Under the pieces are notes generated by a model. That model worked only from the letters and a program-made list of their open reading frames with translations. It did no database searches and had not been told where the DNA came from. Below are positions 1-7,159 of a stretch of DNA of 13,556 bases, one piece after another. Both the position numbers and the translations under genes were made by a program. The stretch comes from CAYLUN01 sp964386865. Its GTDB lineage: Bacteria > Verrucomicrobiota > Kiritimatiellia > RFP12 > UBA1067. Location: assembly GCA_964386865.1 (NCBI GenBank), contig CAYLUN010000127.1, forward strand, positions 1 to 13,556. Reading direction: 5' to 3'. How positions within the stretch are numbered: position 1 is the stretch's first letter; each line of letters opens with the position of its first letter.

Positions 1-242
1 ATGCGCCACCGCTTGGTCGCGCTCAACGGACGGGTCTCCACGATGGTGACGTTGTCGCCGACCTTCGCGGTGTTCTCCTCGTCGTGGGCGTGATACTTCT
101 TGAACCGGCGGACGACCTTGCCGTAAACGGGGTGCCGCTCACGACGCTCGCCCTGCACGATCACCGACTTCTCGCCGCTTTTGCTGACCACAACGCCCTT
201 GCGAACCTTGCGCCTGCCGCGTGCCTCTGTTGTCTCGGCCAT
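1..242 (-). CDS. rpsQ: 30S ribosomal protein S17 (3' end cut by window)
   Basis: S17 is a primary 16S rRNA-binding protein of the small subunit body. The 80 visible residues start MAETTEARGRRKVRKG and contain the HPxYGK..(R)RxKKYHAHDE core at about residues 37-54. The near-terminal signature GDNVTIVETRPLSATKRWR follows at 62-80. Family members are usually 80-90 residues, so only a few C-terminal residues are missing beyond the left edge. The ATG directly follows the rpmC stop codon with no intergenic base, so translation is probably coupled. It is the last visible gene of the S10-type cluster, which normally continues into the spc genes. Identification is by family motifs and gene order. Confidence 0.96.
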   Translation of the reverse strand, partial: MAETTEARGRRKVRKGVVVSKSGEKSVIVQGERRERHPVYGKVVRRFKKYHAHDEENTAKVGDNVTIVETRPLSATKRWR

Positions 243-437
243 TTACTTAGCCTCCCGCTGAGCTTTCACCGTCATCATGCGCGCGATATCGCGACGCATC
301 GCCCGCATGCGGACCGGCTTCTCAATGCCGGCGCCCGACCTGTGCTTCAGCCGCAGGCTGTTGAGTTCCTGCGACACTTCGCGGATGCGCTGGTCGAGTT
401 CCGCCGCTCCAAGTTCTCTCAAGTCTCTTGCTTTCAT
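243..437 (-). CDS. rpmC: 50S ribosomal protein L29
   Basis: L29 is a small two-helix protein near the peptide exit tunnel of the large subunit. The 64-residue product matches the family length. It opens MKARDLRELGAAELDQRI and ends with the usual IR-(A)MRRDIARMMTV pattern (about residues 46-57). It lies between rplP (7 nt upstream) and rpsQ (0 nt downstream), the invariant bacterial order L16-L29-S17. The ribosome binding site before the ATG is modest (ACGGAACG), which fits coupled translation from rplP. Confidence 0.96.
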   Translation of the reverse strand: MKARDLRELGAAELDQRIREVSQELNSLRLKHRSGAGIEKPVRMRAMRRDIARMMTVKAQREAK

Positions 438-444
438 CGTTCCG

Positions 445-867
445 TCAGACTCCCGTTGCGTGGCGTGAAACGAGCTGCGTCCGGATGCCCAGCTTGGTGT
501 CGGCCAAACGCAGACACTCGCGGGCCACGGAGTCCGGCACGCCGCCGATCTCGAACAACATCTTGCCGGGCAGAATCACGGCGACCCACAGCTCCGGGTT
601 GCCCTTTCCGCCGCCCATGCGCACTTCGATGGGCTTGCGGGTGACTGGCTTATCCGGAAAAATGCGGATCCACAGTTTGCCTTTGCGCTTCATCTCGCGG
701 TTGATGACCACGCGGCAGGCTTCGATCTGCGTGTTGGTCAGGAACCCGCGTCCCAGCGCCTTCAGGCCGAATTCCCCGTACGCGAGCTGCGCGCCGGAGG
801 TGGCGAAGCCCGCGCGGTTGCCTTTCGACTGCTTGCGGTGCTTGACCCGTTTAGGCATTAGAGGCAT
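445..867 (-). CDS. rplP: 50S ribosomal protein L16
   Basis: L16 lies beside the A-site tRNA elbow and helps organise the peptidyl-transferase region. The product is 140 residues and contains the PKRVKHRK N-terminus, GRGFLT at about 39-44 and the FPDKPVTRKP..VRMGGGKG block at about 69-88. That block includes the Arg which is hydroxylated in E. coli (Arg81). The start at 867 is preferred because a strong AGGAGGAG lies 5-12 nt upstream inside the rpsC tail. An in-frame ATG at 858 would give the shorter MPKRVKHRK start. With the 867 start, the gene overlaps rpsC by 17 nt, which suggests translational coupling. Confidence 0.96.
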   Translation of the reverse strand: MPLMPKRVKHRKQSKGNRAGFATSGAQLAYGEFGLKALGRGFLTNTQIEACRVVINREMKRKGKLWIRIFPDKPVTRKPIEVRMGGGKGNPELWVAVILPGKMLFEIGGVPDSVARECLRLADTKLGIRTQLVSRHATGV

Positions 868-1528
868 CTTTTCTCCTCCTCTGAGTGCCGGTGCGGACCG
901 GCTGGAAATCGTCCTTCTTGCAGATCCAGACCTTGACGCCGATCAGGCCTGCGGTGGTGTGAGCCTCGGCAAACCCGTAGTCGATGTTCGCGCGCAGCGT
1001 GTGCAGCGGGACCTTGCCCTGCTTGCTCCACTCCACGCGGGAAATCTCAGCGCCGTTGATGCGGCCGCTGCAGCGGATCTTGATGCCGTCCACGCCCATG
1101 TCCATGGCAACCTTCTCGGCGCGCTTCATGGCGCGCTTGAGGGCCACGCGGCGCTCGACCTGCTGCGCGATGCTTTCCGCCACCAGCTGGGCGTTCGCAT
1201 CGGGGTCGCGCACCTCGTGAATCTCGAGGTAGATCTCCTTGCCGGTCTGCTTCGCGAGATCCTGGCGGATCTTGTCCACGTCCTGGCCCTTGCGACCGAT
1301 CACGACGCCCGGGCGGGCCGTGAACAGGTTGATCCGCACGCGGTTGGCGTAACGCTCGATCAGGATCTTCGTGATCGCTGCGCTCTCGAGGCGTTTCTTC
1401 ACCAGCTCGCGAATCATCAGGTCTTCCGCCAGCAGCAATCCGAACTGCTTTTTGTTGGCAAACCAACGGCTGCGCCACTGCTTGTCAACCGCTAGCCGGA
1501 AACCAATTGGATTTACTTTCTGTCCCAA
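851..1528 (-). CDS. rpsC: 30S ribosomal protein S3
   Basis: S3 lines the mRNA entry channel and contributes to mRNA helicase activity of the 30S subunit. The 225-residue product begins with the canonical MGQKVNPIGFRL. It carries a type II KH domain with GVVIGRKG (the GxxG loop, about residues 74-81). The C-terminal domain contains GRINGAEISRVEW, VPLHTLRANIDYGFAEA and TTAGLIGVKVWI. The initiator is TTG, not ATG: the family N-terminus begins exactly at TTG GGA CAG, with AAAGGAG 8 nt upstream. Rare initiation may tune S3 output, which is inference. There is a 28-nt gap from rplV, one of the larger gaps in the ribosomal block. Confidence 0.97.
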   Translation of the reverse strand: MGQKVNPIGFRLAVDKQWRSRWFANKKQFGLLLAEDLMIRELVKKRLESAAITKILIERYANRVRINLFTARPGVVIGRKGQDVDKIRQDLAKQTGKEIYLEIHEVRDPDANAQLVAESIAQQVERRVALKRAMKRAEKVAMDMGVDGIKIRCSGRINGAEISRVEWSKQGKVPLHTLRANIDYGFAEAHTTAGLIGVKVWICKKDDFQPVRTGTQRRRKDASNA

Positions 1529-1556
1529 AGTCTTGCTCCTTTAAAAGTCGCCGGCC

Positions 1557-1892
1557 TCACTGACCGTCAGTCAGGACAACCTTGCAATGACACAGCCTCT
1601 TGGCGATCGGGCTCGCGCTGCCGCGAGCGCGCGGCCAGAACCGGCGCATGCGCGTCCCTTCGTCGAACACGCACAGTTTCACCTTGAGCGCGTCCACATC
1701 GAGGTTCGCGTTGTTCTTCGCGTTGGCCATCGCGGACTTGAGCGTCTTGCTCAGGACGAGCGCGGCCTTGCGAGGACTGAAATCGACAACCCTCAGGGCG
1801 CCGGCCACGGGCAGGCCCTGGCACTTGCGCGCCAGCGGGCGGCCCTTCTGGGCGGACATCCTGACGTTACGGGTAATGGCAGTCACTTCCAT
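1557..1892 (-). CDS. rplV: 50S ribosomal protein L22
   Basis: L22 spans the large subunit, and its beta-hairpin lines the nascent-peptide tunnel. The product is 111 residues from MEVTAITRNVRMS. It has the usual VDFSPRKAALVLSKTLKSAMANAKNN core, and the tunnel hairpin around DEGTRMRRFWPRARGSASPI at about residues 76-95. It ends in the conserved KR..H.KVVLTD. An in-frame ATG at 1898 (MTMEV) is an alternative start. I prefer 1892 because family N-termini commonly read MEV and GAAGG sits 6 nt upstream; the two differ by only two residues. It lies 15 nt after rpsS when started at 1892. Confidence 0.95.
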   Translation of the reverse strand: MEVTAITRNVRMSAQKGRPLARKCQGLPVAGALRVVDFSPRKAALVLSKTLKSAMANAKNNANLDVDALKVKLCVFDEGTRMRRFWPRARGSASPIAKRLCHCKVVLTDGQ

Positions 1893-1907
1893 GGTCATCC
1901 TTCTCCG

Positions 1908-2189
1908 TTATTTCGCGACCGCTTTATCCGTGTGGACGCCGTGCTGCTTGAACGTGCGCGTCGGCGCAAACTCGCCCAGACGGTGCCCCACCATGTTCTC
2001 GGTAATGAAGATCGGCACGTGCTGCTTGCCATTGTGAATGGCAAACGTGTGCCCAACGAAATCCGGTAGAATCATGGAACGGCGCGACCAGGTCTTGATC
2101 GGCTGTTTTCTGCCGGACGCATTCATTTTCTCGACTTTCTCGAGCAGGCTCTTCTCGACGTAAGGGCCCTTCTTGATAGACCTTGCCAT
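1908..2189 (-). CDS. rpsS: 30S ribosomal protein S19
   Basis: S19 forms a heterodimer with S13 in the 30S head near the decoding site. The 93-residue product matches the family length and has MARSIKKGPYV at the start, then KTWSRRSMILPDFVGHTFAIHNGK (about 32-55). The signature ITENMVGHRLGEFAPTRTF follows at about 62-80. The ATG is 3 nt after the rplB stop, with a GGAG inside the rplB tail. The L2-S19-L22 order is the standard S10 operon order. Confidence 0.97.
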   Translation of the reverse strand: MARSIKKGPYVEKSLLEKVEKMNASGRKQPIKTWSRRSMILPDFVGHTFAIHNGKQHVPIFITENMVGHRLGEFAPTRTFKQHGVHTDKAVAK

Positions 2190-2192
2190 GCG

Positions 2193-3017
2193 TTACTTTC
2201 TCCGCTTCACGATAAACCTGCTGCTCGTCTTCCGGCGGTTGCGCGTCTTGCCGCCCTTCGACAGCTTGCCCCAAGGCGAACGCGGGTGACTGCCGCCGGA
2301 CGTGCGGCCTTCGCCGCCGCCCATCGGATGGTCGACCGGGTTCATCGCCACACCGCGCACCGTCGGACGGATACCCATCCAGCGCTTGCGGCCGGCCTTG
2401 CCCAGCTTGATGCTGCTCCACTCCGCGTTGCCGACCTGGCCGATTGTCGCCTGACACCTGGCGTTCACCAGGCGCACTTCGCCGGACGGCAACCGCAGCG
2501 TCGCGAACTCGCCGTCGCGCGCCATCAGCTGGCAGCTCATGCCGGCGGACCGGGCCATCTTGCCGCCCTGACCAGGCACCAGTTCGATGTTGTGCACGAA
2601 CAGCCCCAGCGGGATCTGCGCCAGCGGCAGCGCGTTGCCGACGCTCGGCTCGGCTTCCGGCCCCGCCATGACGGCGTCGTCCACCTTCAGCCCGGTGGGC
2701 GCCAAGATGTAGCGCTTCTCGCCGTCCACGTACTTCAGCAGCGCGAGGTTGGCGGAACGGTTCGGGTCGTACGCGATCGCTTCGACGCGGGCCGGAATAC
2801 CGACCTTGTCGCGGCGGAAATCGACGATACGGTAACGGCGCTTGACGCCGCCGCCACGGTGACGCACCGTCACGCGGCCCTGATTGTTGCGCCCGGCCTT
2901 GCTCTTTTTCGCCTCGGTCAACCGACGTTGCGGCTTGACCTCGGTGATCTCATCGAAGGTCGGTGCGACGCGGTGTCGCAGGCCTTCGCTTCTCGGTTTG
3001 AATGTCTTAAGCCCCAT
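2193..3017 (-). CDS. rplB: 50S ribosomal protein L2
   Basis: L2 is one of the most conserved large-subunit proteins. It binds 23S rRNA domain IV and is needed for subunit association and peptidyl transfer. The product is 274 residues, with GRNNQGRVTVRHRGGG at 42-57, the YDPNRSANLAL segment at 83-93, and RGVAMNPVDHP..GGGEGR at 221-238. His230 matches the essential His229 of processed E. coli L2. Residue 232 is Met where E. coli has His (DHPMGGGEG versus DHPHGGGEG); I recall this from some other phyla. A GGAGGAG lies shortly upstream of the ATG, in the 21-nt gap after rplW. The tail is highly basic, as is normal for L2. Confidence 0.98.
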   Translation of the reverse strand: MGLKTFKPRSEGLRHRVAPTFDEITEVKPQRRLTEAKKSKAGRNNQGRVTVRHRGGGVKRRYRIVDFRRDKVGIPARVEAIAYDPNRSANLALLKYVDGEKRYILAPTGLKVDDAVMAGPEAEPSVGNALPLAQIPLGLFVHNIELVPGQGGKMARSAGMSCQLMARDGEFATLRLPSGEVRLVNARCQATIGQVGNAEWSSIKLGKAGRKRWMGIRPTVRGVAMNPVDHPMGGGEGRTSGGSHPRSPWGKLSKGGKTRNRRKTSSRFIVKRRK

Positions 3018-3038
3018 GACTCTTCTCCTCCGGCCGCG

Positions 3039-3317
3039 TTATACGGTCTCGATACGCTCGCCCGCCTTGACCGTCACGATCGCGCGCTTCCAGCCGGAAT
3101 CGCGCACCACGCGACGATTGCGCAGCGTACGCAACGCGCCCTTGTAGTTCTGGGTGTTGACCCCCAGCACATGCACGCCGAACTGCTCCTCGACGGCCTG
3201 CTTGATCTCGATCTTGTTCGCCTCGGGAGCGACCTCGAGAATGTACTGGTTCTCACAGGCAAGCTTGGTGCCCTTCTCCGTTATCTGCACCCGGCGGATG
3301 ATTCCAGCGTGTTTCAT
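3039..3317 (-). CDS. rplW: 50S ribosomal protein L23
   Basis: L23 sits at the tunnel exit and is the docking site for SRP and trigger factor. The product is 92 residues from MKHAGIIRRVQITEKG. It contains the ANKIEIKQAVEEQFGVHVLGVNT block typical of L23 (about 37-59) and WKRAIVTVKAGERIE near the end. The reading frame is open further upstream, but this ATG matches the family start. It has GGAGG upstream and overlaps the rplD stop by ATGA (4 nt), a classic coupling arrangement. Confidence 0.95.
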   Translation of the reverse strand: MKHAGIIRRVQITEKGTKLACENQYILEVAPEANKIEIKQAVEEQFGVHVLGVNTQNYKGALRTLRNRRVVRDSGWKRAIVTVKAGERIETV

Positions 3318-3958
3318 GCGCTCGCCTCCGTCTTCTTCTCCATGCGCGCCGTCAACGCCGCGAACCCTGCCTGCGTAGCCACCAGCGTGCGGCACAAAAG
3401 GAGAGAATATACATCAACTTCTGCCGCCGTGGCAACCTCAACCTTCTGCAGATTGCGGGCCGCAAGGATCACCTTGTCGTCGTGCTGGTCCAGAATGATC
3501 AGCGCCGAACGTTCGGCGCCCAGCTTCTTCAGCGTCGCAGTCAGCAGCTTGGTCTTGGGCTCGGCGAGATCGAACTTCTCGATCACGACCACCTGGCCGC
3601 CGGCGATCTTATCGCTCAGCGCCCGGGCAAAAGCCAGCTGCGCCACCTTGCGGTTGATCTTCTGCGAGAAGTCACGCGGCTTCGGCCCGAAGGCCACGCC
3701 GCCGCCGCGCCACACGGGGCTCTGGCGCAGGCCCGCGCGGGCCCGTCCGGTTCCCTTCTGACGCCACGGCTTCTTGTTGCTGCCCGCGACCTCGCCCTTG
3801 CTCAGGGTCGAGGCGGTGCCGGCGCGCAGCCCGTTCTGAATCGCCACCACCGTGTCCTTGAGGGCCTGCTCGCCCTTGTCAAGCACCAGGCGGTCGTCCG
3901 CGAAGGCTAGCTCGCCCGCGGCCACGCCAGCCGGATTAAAAACCTTGATCGTACTCAT
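3314..3958 (-). CDS. rplD: 50S ribosomal protein L4
   Basis: L4 has a globular domain and a long loop reaching the exit tunnel. In E. coli it also represses the S10 operon. The product is 214 residues. The loop signature KPWRQKGTGRARAG lies at about 63-76 and is followed by SPVWRGGGVAFGPKPR at about 80-95. The Rossmann-like C-terminal half includes LIILDQHDDKVILAARNL. The ATG follows rplC by 14 nt with a GGAG ribosome binding site. No S10-type leader exists upstream of rpsJ here, so autoregulation of the E. coli kind is unlikely (inference). Confidence 0.96.
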   Translation of the reverse strand: MSTIKVFNPAGVAAGELAFADDRLVLDKGEQALKDTVVAIQNGLRAGTASTLSKGEVAGSNKKPWRQKGTGRARAGLRQSPVWRGGGVAFGPKPRDFSQKINRKVAQLAFARALSDKIAGGQVVVIEKFDLAEPKTKLLTATLKKLGAERSALIILDQHDDKVILAARNLQKVEVATAAEVDVYSLLLCRTLVATQAGFAALTARMEKKTEASA

Positions 3959-3972
3959 CGGTTCTCCAACCC

Positions 3973-4599
3973 CTATTTCTTCAGGGCTTTCCTGATAATG
4001 ACTACGCCGTTCTTCGGGCCCGGAATCGAGCCGGCCACGAGGATCAGGTTATCGTCGCTCCGGATCTGAACCACCGTCAGATTCCGCGCCTTACGATTCA
4101 CCGCACCCATGTGCCCCGGCATCCGCTTGCCCTTCTCAACCCAGCCCGGAAGATCGCGCGCACCGATCGAGCCGATGCGGCGCTTCGAGTGGCCACCGTG
4201 CGTCATCGGGCCACCGCCAATGCCGTAGCGGCGGAACACGCCCGCGAAACCACGGCCCTTGGTGACACCCGTCACGTCGACGTACTTCACGCCGTCAAAG
4301 ATACTGACCGTCACCGCGTCGCCCGCCTTGACCTCTTCGCCCTCGTCCAGAGCGAACTCCTTGGTCACTTTGCAGGGCTTCACGCCAGCCTTCTCGAAGT
4401 GCTTCACCTGCGCCTTGGGCAAGCGCGACGGTTTCTGCTCATCGAAGCCGAGCTGTACGGCGCGGTACCCGTCCGTGTCAGGCGTCTTCACCTGAACCAC
4501 CGGGCAGGGCCCCGCCTCAATCACGGTCACCGAGACACGACGCCCCTGGTCGTCATAGACCTGGGTCATCCCAACTTTTCTGCCAATCAAGCCTTCCAT
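3973..4599 (-). CDS. rplC: 50S ribosomal protein L3
   Basis: L3 binds the 3' domain of 23S rRNA and reaches toward the peptidyl-transferase centre. From the chosen ATG the product is 208 residues, starting MEGLIGRKVGMTQVYDDQG as in the family. It holds VTGVTKGRGFAGVFRRYG (about 110-127) and THGGHSKRRIGSIGARDLPG, followed by KGKRMPGHMG. The first possible start is an in-frame GTG at 4608. I prefer 4599 because AAGGA is only 2 nt from the GTG but 11 nt from the ATG. The gene follows rpsJ closely. Confidence 0.95.
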   Translation of the reverse strand: MEGLIGRKVGMTQVYDDQGRRVSVTVIEAGPCPVVQVKTPDTDGYRAVQLGFDEQKPSRLPKAQVKHFEKAGVKPCKVTKEFALDEGEEVKAGDAVTVSIFDGVKYVDVTGVTKGRGFAGVFRRYGIGGGPMTHGGHSKRRIGSIGARDLPGWVEKGKRMPGHMGAVNRKARNLTVVQIRSDDNLILVAGSIPGPKNGVVIIRKALKK

Positions 4600-4613
4600 G
4601 GTGTTCACCGTCC

Positions 4614-4922
4614 TTAGATTCGAATTGTGATGTCCACGCCAGCAGGCAGATTCAACTTTTTGAGCTCGTCGACGGTTTTCGCCGTCGGGCCCACGATATC
4701 CAGCAGCCGCTTGTGCGTGCGCATCTCAAACTGGTCCATGGACTTCTTGTCCACGTGGGGGCTGCGGTTGACCGTGAAACGCTCGATCCTCGTCGGCAGA
4801 GGAATCGGCCCCACGACCTGAGCCCCGGTGCCGCGGGCCGTGTCGATGATGTCACTCACCGCCTGGTCCAGCACCCTGTGATCGTACGCTTGCAAGCGAA
4901 TGCGTATGCGCTGACTTTGCAT
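4614..4922 (-). CDS. rpsJ: 30S ribosomal protein S10
   Basis: S10 is a 30S head protein that also acts with NusB in transcription antitermination in E. coli. The 102-residue product shows the family features: RIRIRLQAYDHRVLD at the start, GPIPLPTRIERFTVNRSPHVDKKS in the centre (about 38-61) and FEMRTHKRLLDIV after it. It starts only 7 nt after the fusA stop codon, with a weak ribosome binding site (CAGG about 10 nt upstream). S10 is therefore almost certainly co-transcribed and coupled with fusA, and not driven by its own S10 promoter and leader. Confidence 0.97.
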   Translation of the reverse strand: MQSQRIRIRLQAYDHRVLDQAVSDIIDTARGTGAQVVGPIPLPTRIERFTVNRSPHVDKKSMDQFEMRTHKRLLDIVGPTAKTVDELKKLNLPAGVDITIRI

Positions 4923-4929
4923 TCTAACG

Positions 4930-7068
4930 TTACCTGTTCAGTAGTTGTTCTCTCACCGTTCGAGGCACGACCGCAAATTCGCCAGGTTCCATCGTATAGC
5001 TGGCTCGGCCGCGGGAGAGCGACCGGATTGCGGTTGAGTACCCGAAAAGTTCTGCCAACGGCACCTGCGCGCGCACGATCTGCATGTCTCCACGCGTCGT
5101 CATGTCGCGCACCGAACCGCGGCGGCCGTTAATGTCCCCCATGATGTCGCCGACGTAATCGGCAGGCGTCACGATGTCGAGGGACATGATCGGCTCCAGC
5201 AATTCCGGCGTGGCGGCCAGAGCCGCCTCGCGGAACCCCATCACGGCCGCGGTCCTGAGAGCCACGTCTGTTGCCGTTTCCTCATCCGTGATCACGACCT
5301 CCACGACCTTCGCCAGCACGTCCGTCATCGGGTATCGCGCCAAGACGCCGGTCAGGATGCCGTCCGTCAATCCTTGCTCCACACAGTCGGCCAGCTTCTC
5401 GTCCGGAAGCACGCGCCGCACGCTGGAGACAATCTCCACCGCATGGCCCGCGCCCCGCTTCAGAGGAGCCACTTCGACCGTCACCTGGGCGCAATGCCGT
5501 TTCCCGCCCAGCTCGCGGTCGAAGAGGTAGACGCTCTTCCCCGGCGCTGTGACGGTCTCGTAATACGACACCATCGGACGGCCTGTGTTGGCCTCGCACT
5601 TGAACTCGCGGCGCAGGCGGTCCACCAGGATCTCCAGGTGGAGTTCACCCATTCCGCTCAAAATCGTTTGGCCCGTCTCCGCGTCGACGCGCACCTGGCA
5701 GGTCGGGTCTTCTGCGGCCAGCAGCCCCATCGACTCCGTCAGCTTCTCTTTGTCGGCACGGGACTTCGGCTCGATCGCCATGAACATCACCGGCTCGGGA
5801 ATCGTGATGCGCTCCAAATACACCGGCTGGTGCTCGGCGCACAGCGTGTCGCCCGTCGTAGCCTCCTTCAGCCCGACGATCGCGCCGATCTCGCCCGTCC
5901 CCAGCTCCTCCAGCTCGGTCTGCTGGTCCGCGAACAGCTGCACGATCTTCATGATCCGCTCGCGCTTGCGGCTGCGCGGGTTGAACACGTTCTGCCCCTT
6001 CTTCAGCGCTCCGGCGTACACGCGCACAAAGAAAAGCCGCCCCACGTAGGAGTCCGTGGCAACCTTGAAAACCAGCGCCGTCAGCGGCGCCGACGCGCTC
6101 TGCTGCCGCGTCACCTTCTCGCCGCTCTTCACGTCCGTGGCCTCAACCGGCGGACGATCCAGCGGCGAGGGCAGATACCACATCACCGCGTCGAGCAGCT
6201 GCTGCACGCCCTTGTTGCGGAGCGACGAGCCGCACAGCACCGGCACGATCTTGCCCGCGATCACCGCCCGGCGAATCGCCCCTCGCAACACCTCGGCCGT
6301 CAGCTCCGGCTGCGCGAAGTAGGCCTCCACGATCGTCTCGTCCGCCTCGGCCACCTTCTCGCACAGCTCCGCGCGGGCGGCCTCCGCCGCCTCCCGCAGG
6401 TCGGCCGGAATCTCGGACTCGCGGATCGCGCGCCCGTCGGCGCTCTCGTCGTACGACAACGCCTTCATCTCGAGCAGGTCGATGATGCTGCTGAACGTCT
6501 CCGCCTGCCCGACCGGCAGTTGCACGCACACCGGATTGGCGCGCAGCTTCGTGCGGATCTCCGAGACGCAGGCGTTGAAGTCAGCGCCCATGCGGTCCAT
6601 CTTGTTGATGAACGCGAGCCGCGGCACGCCGTAGCGGTCGGCCTGGCGCCAAACCGTCTCCGACTGCGGCTGCACGCCCCCGACGGCACAAAAAACGCCC
6701 ACCGCGCCGTCCAGTACGCGCAATGAGCGTTCTACTTCAATCGTAAAATCGACATGGCCCGGCGTGTCGATCAGGTTGATACGCACGTCACGCCAGGAAC
6801 AGGTGATCGCGGCGCTCGTGATCGTAATCCCGCGCTCGCGCTCCTGTATCATCCAGTCGGTGACGGTGTTGCCGTCGTCTACGTTTCCGAGACGGTGCGT
6901 GCGCCCTGCGTAGTAGAGGATCCGCTCGGTCGTCGTGGTCTTGCCCGCGTCAATGTGGGCCACGATGCCGATGTTCCGGACGCTGCAAAGCGACACGTCG
7001 CCGCCATCCGGCTGCTGGCCGGACGCTGACACATGACGTTTATCTGCCTTGCTATCCAAGACGCTCAC
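4930..7068 (-). CDS. fusA: Elongation factor G family GTPase, EF-G2-like, at the str locus
   Basis: This is a ribosome-associated translational GTPase. At this locus it would normally be EF-G, which drives tRNA-mRNA translocation and recycling with RRF. The 712-residue product has the P-loop AHIDAGKTT at 37-45, switch I with VDDGNTVTDWM..ERERGITI (63-83), DTPGHVDF with His105, NKMD at 155-158 and GSS at 280-282. Domain III holds SGMGELHLEI (471-480). Domain V ends with LFGYSTAIRSLSRGRASYTME. Domain IV lacks the QSGGxGQ(Y/F)G tip loop: 517-526 read DRELGGKRHC. It also lacks the GSYHxVDSS loop: 588-602 read VVEVVITDEETATDV. The VDDG switch I and these losses recall mitochondrial EF-G2 and spirochaete EF-G2. 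The start is GTG at 7068, which adds about 28 residues before the G domain; a later GTG at 6996 is possible. Confidence 0.93.
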   Translation of the reverse strand: MSVLDSKADKRHVSASGQQPDGGDVSLCSVRNIGIVAHIDAGKTTTTERILYYAGRTHRLGNVDDGNTVTDWMIQERERGITITSAAITCSWRDVRINLIDTPGHVDFTIEVERSLRVLDGAVGVFCAVGGVQPQSETVWRQADRYGVPRLAFINKMDRMGADFNACVSEIRTKLRANPVCVQLPVGQAETFSSIIDLLEMKALSYDESADGRAIRESEIPADLREAAEAARAELCEKVAEADETIVEAYFAQPELTAEVLRGAIRRAVIAGKIVPVLCGSSLRNKGVQQLLDAVMWYLPSPLDRPPVEATDVKSGEKVTRQQSASAPLTALVFKVATDSYVGRLFFVRVYAGALKKGQNVFNPRSRKRERIMKIVQLFADQQTELEELGTGEIGAIVGLKEATTGDTLCAEHQPVYLERITIPEPVMFMAIEPKSRADKEKLTESMGLLAAEDPTCQVRVDAETGQTILSGMGELHLEILVDRLRREFKCEANTGRPMVSYYETVTAPGKSVYLFDRELGGKRHCAQVTVEVAPLKRGAGHAVEIVSSVRRVLPDEKLADCVEQGLTDGILTGVLARYPMTDVLAKVVEVVITDEETATDVALRTAAVMGFREAALAATPELLEPIMSLDIVTPADYVGDIMGDINGRRGSVRDMTTRGDMQIVRAQVPLAELFGYSTAIRSLSRGRASYTMEPGEFAVVPRTVREQLLNR

Positions 7069-7104
7069 CCTTCACCCTGACTTGTCAAAGAACAGCGGAT
7101 GGTC

Positions 7105-7119
7105 CCGGCAACTTGCCGG
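7105..7119. repeat. Short perfect palindrome in the rpsG-fusA gap
   Basis: The 91-nt gap between rpsG and fusA contains CCGGCAA-C-TTGCCGG, a perfect 7-bp inverted repeat around one central base. As RNA it can form a 6-bp stem with a 3-nt loop. No T-run follows, so it is not an obvious terminator. It could be a small regulatory or mRNA-stability hairpin before fusA, or chance. Confidence 0.4.
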
Positions 7120-7159
7120 CTTATCCAGTGCGGGCGACCAGCGGGCCGCCCGCGTCGCA

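Noticed and set aside
428..1495. Long plus-strand ORF opposite rplP and rpsC (355 aa)
   Set aside because: It lies antisense to certain ribosomal genes, is arginine/alanine/histidine-rich without family motifs, and is explained by high GC content.
2319..2330. L2 DHPMGGGEG in place of DHPHGGGEG
   Set aside because: The essential His230 is kept, and Met at the second position is, as I recall, found in other bacterial phyla, so it is not a defect.
2286..3761. Long plus-strand ORF opposite rplB, rplW and rplD (491 aa)
   Set aside because: Antisense shadow of three conserved genes with no recognisable domain.
5374..6726. Plus-strand ORF opposite fusA (450 aa)
   Set aside because: His/Arg/Leu-rich shadow typical of the antisense frame of GC-rich genes.
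7083..7088. TTGACA on the minus strand just before fusA, as a possible fusA promoter -35
   Set aside because: No -10-like hexamer at 16-18 nt spacing; the gap is short and the gene is part of the str operon.
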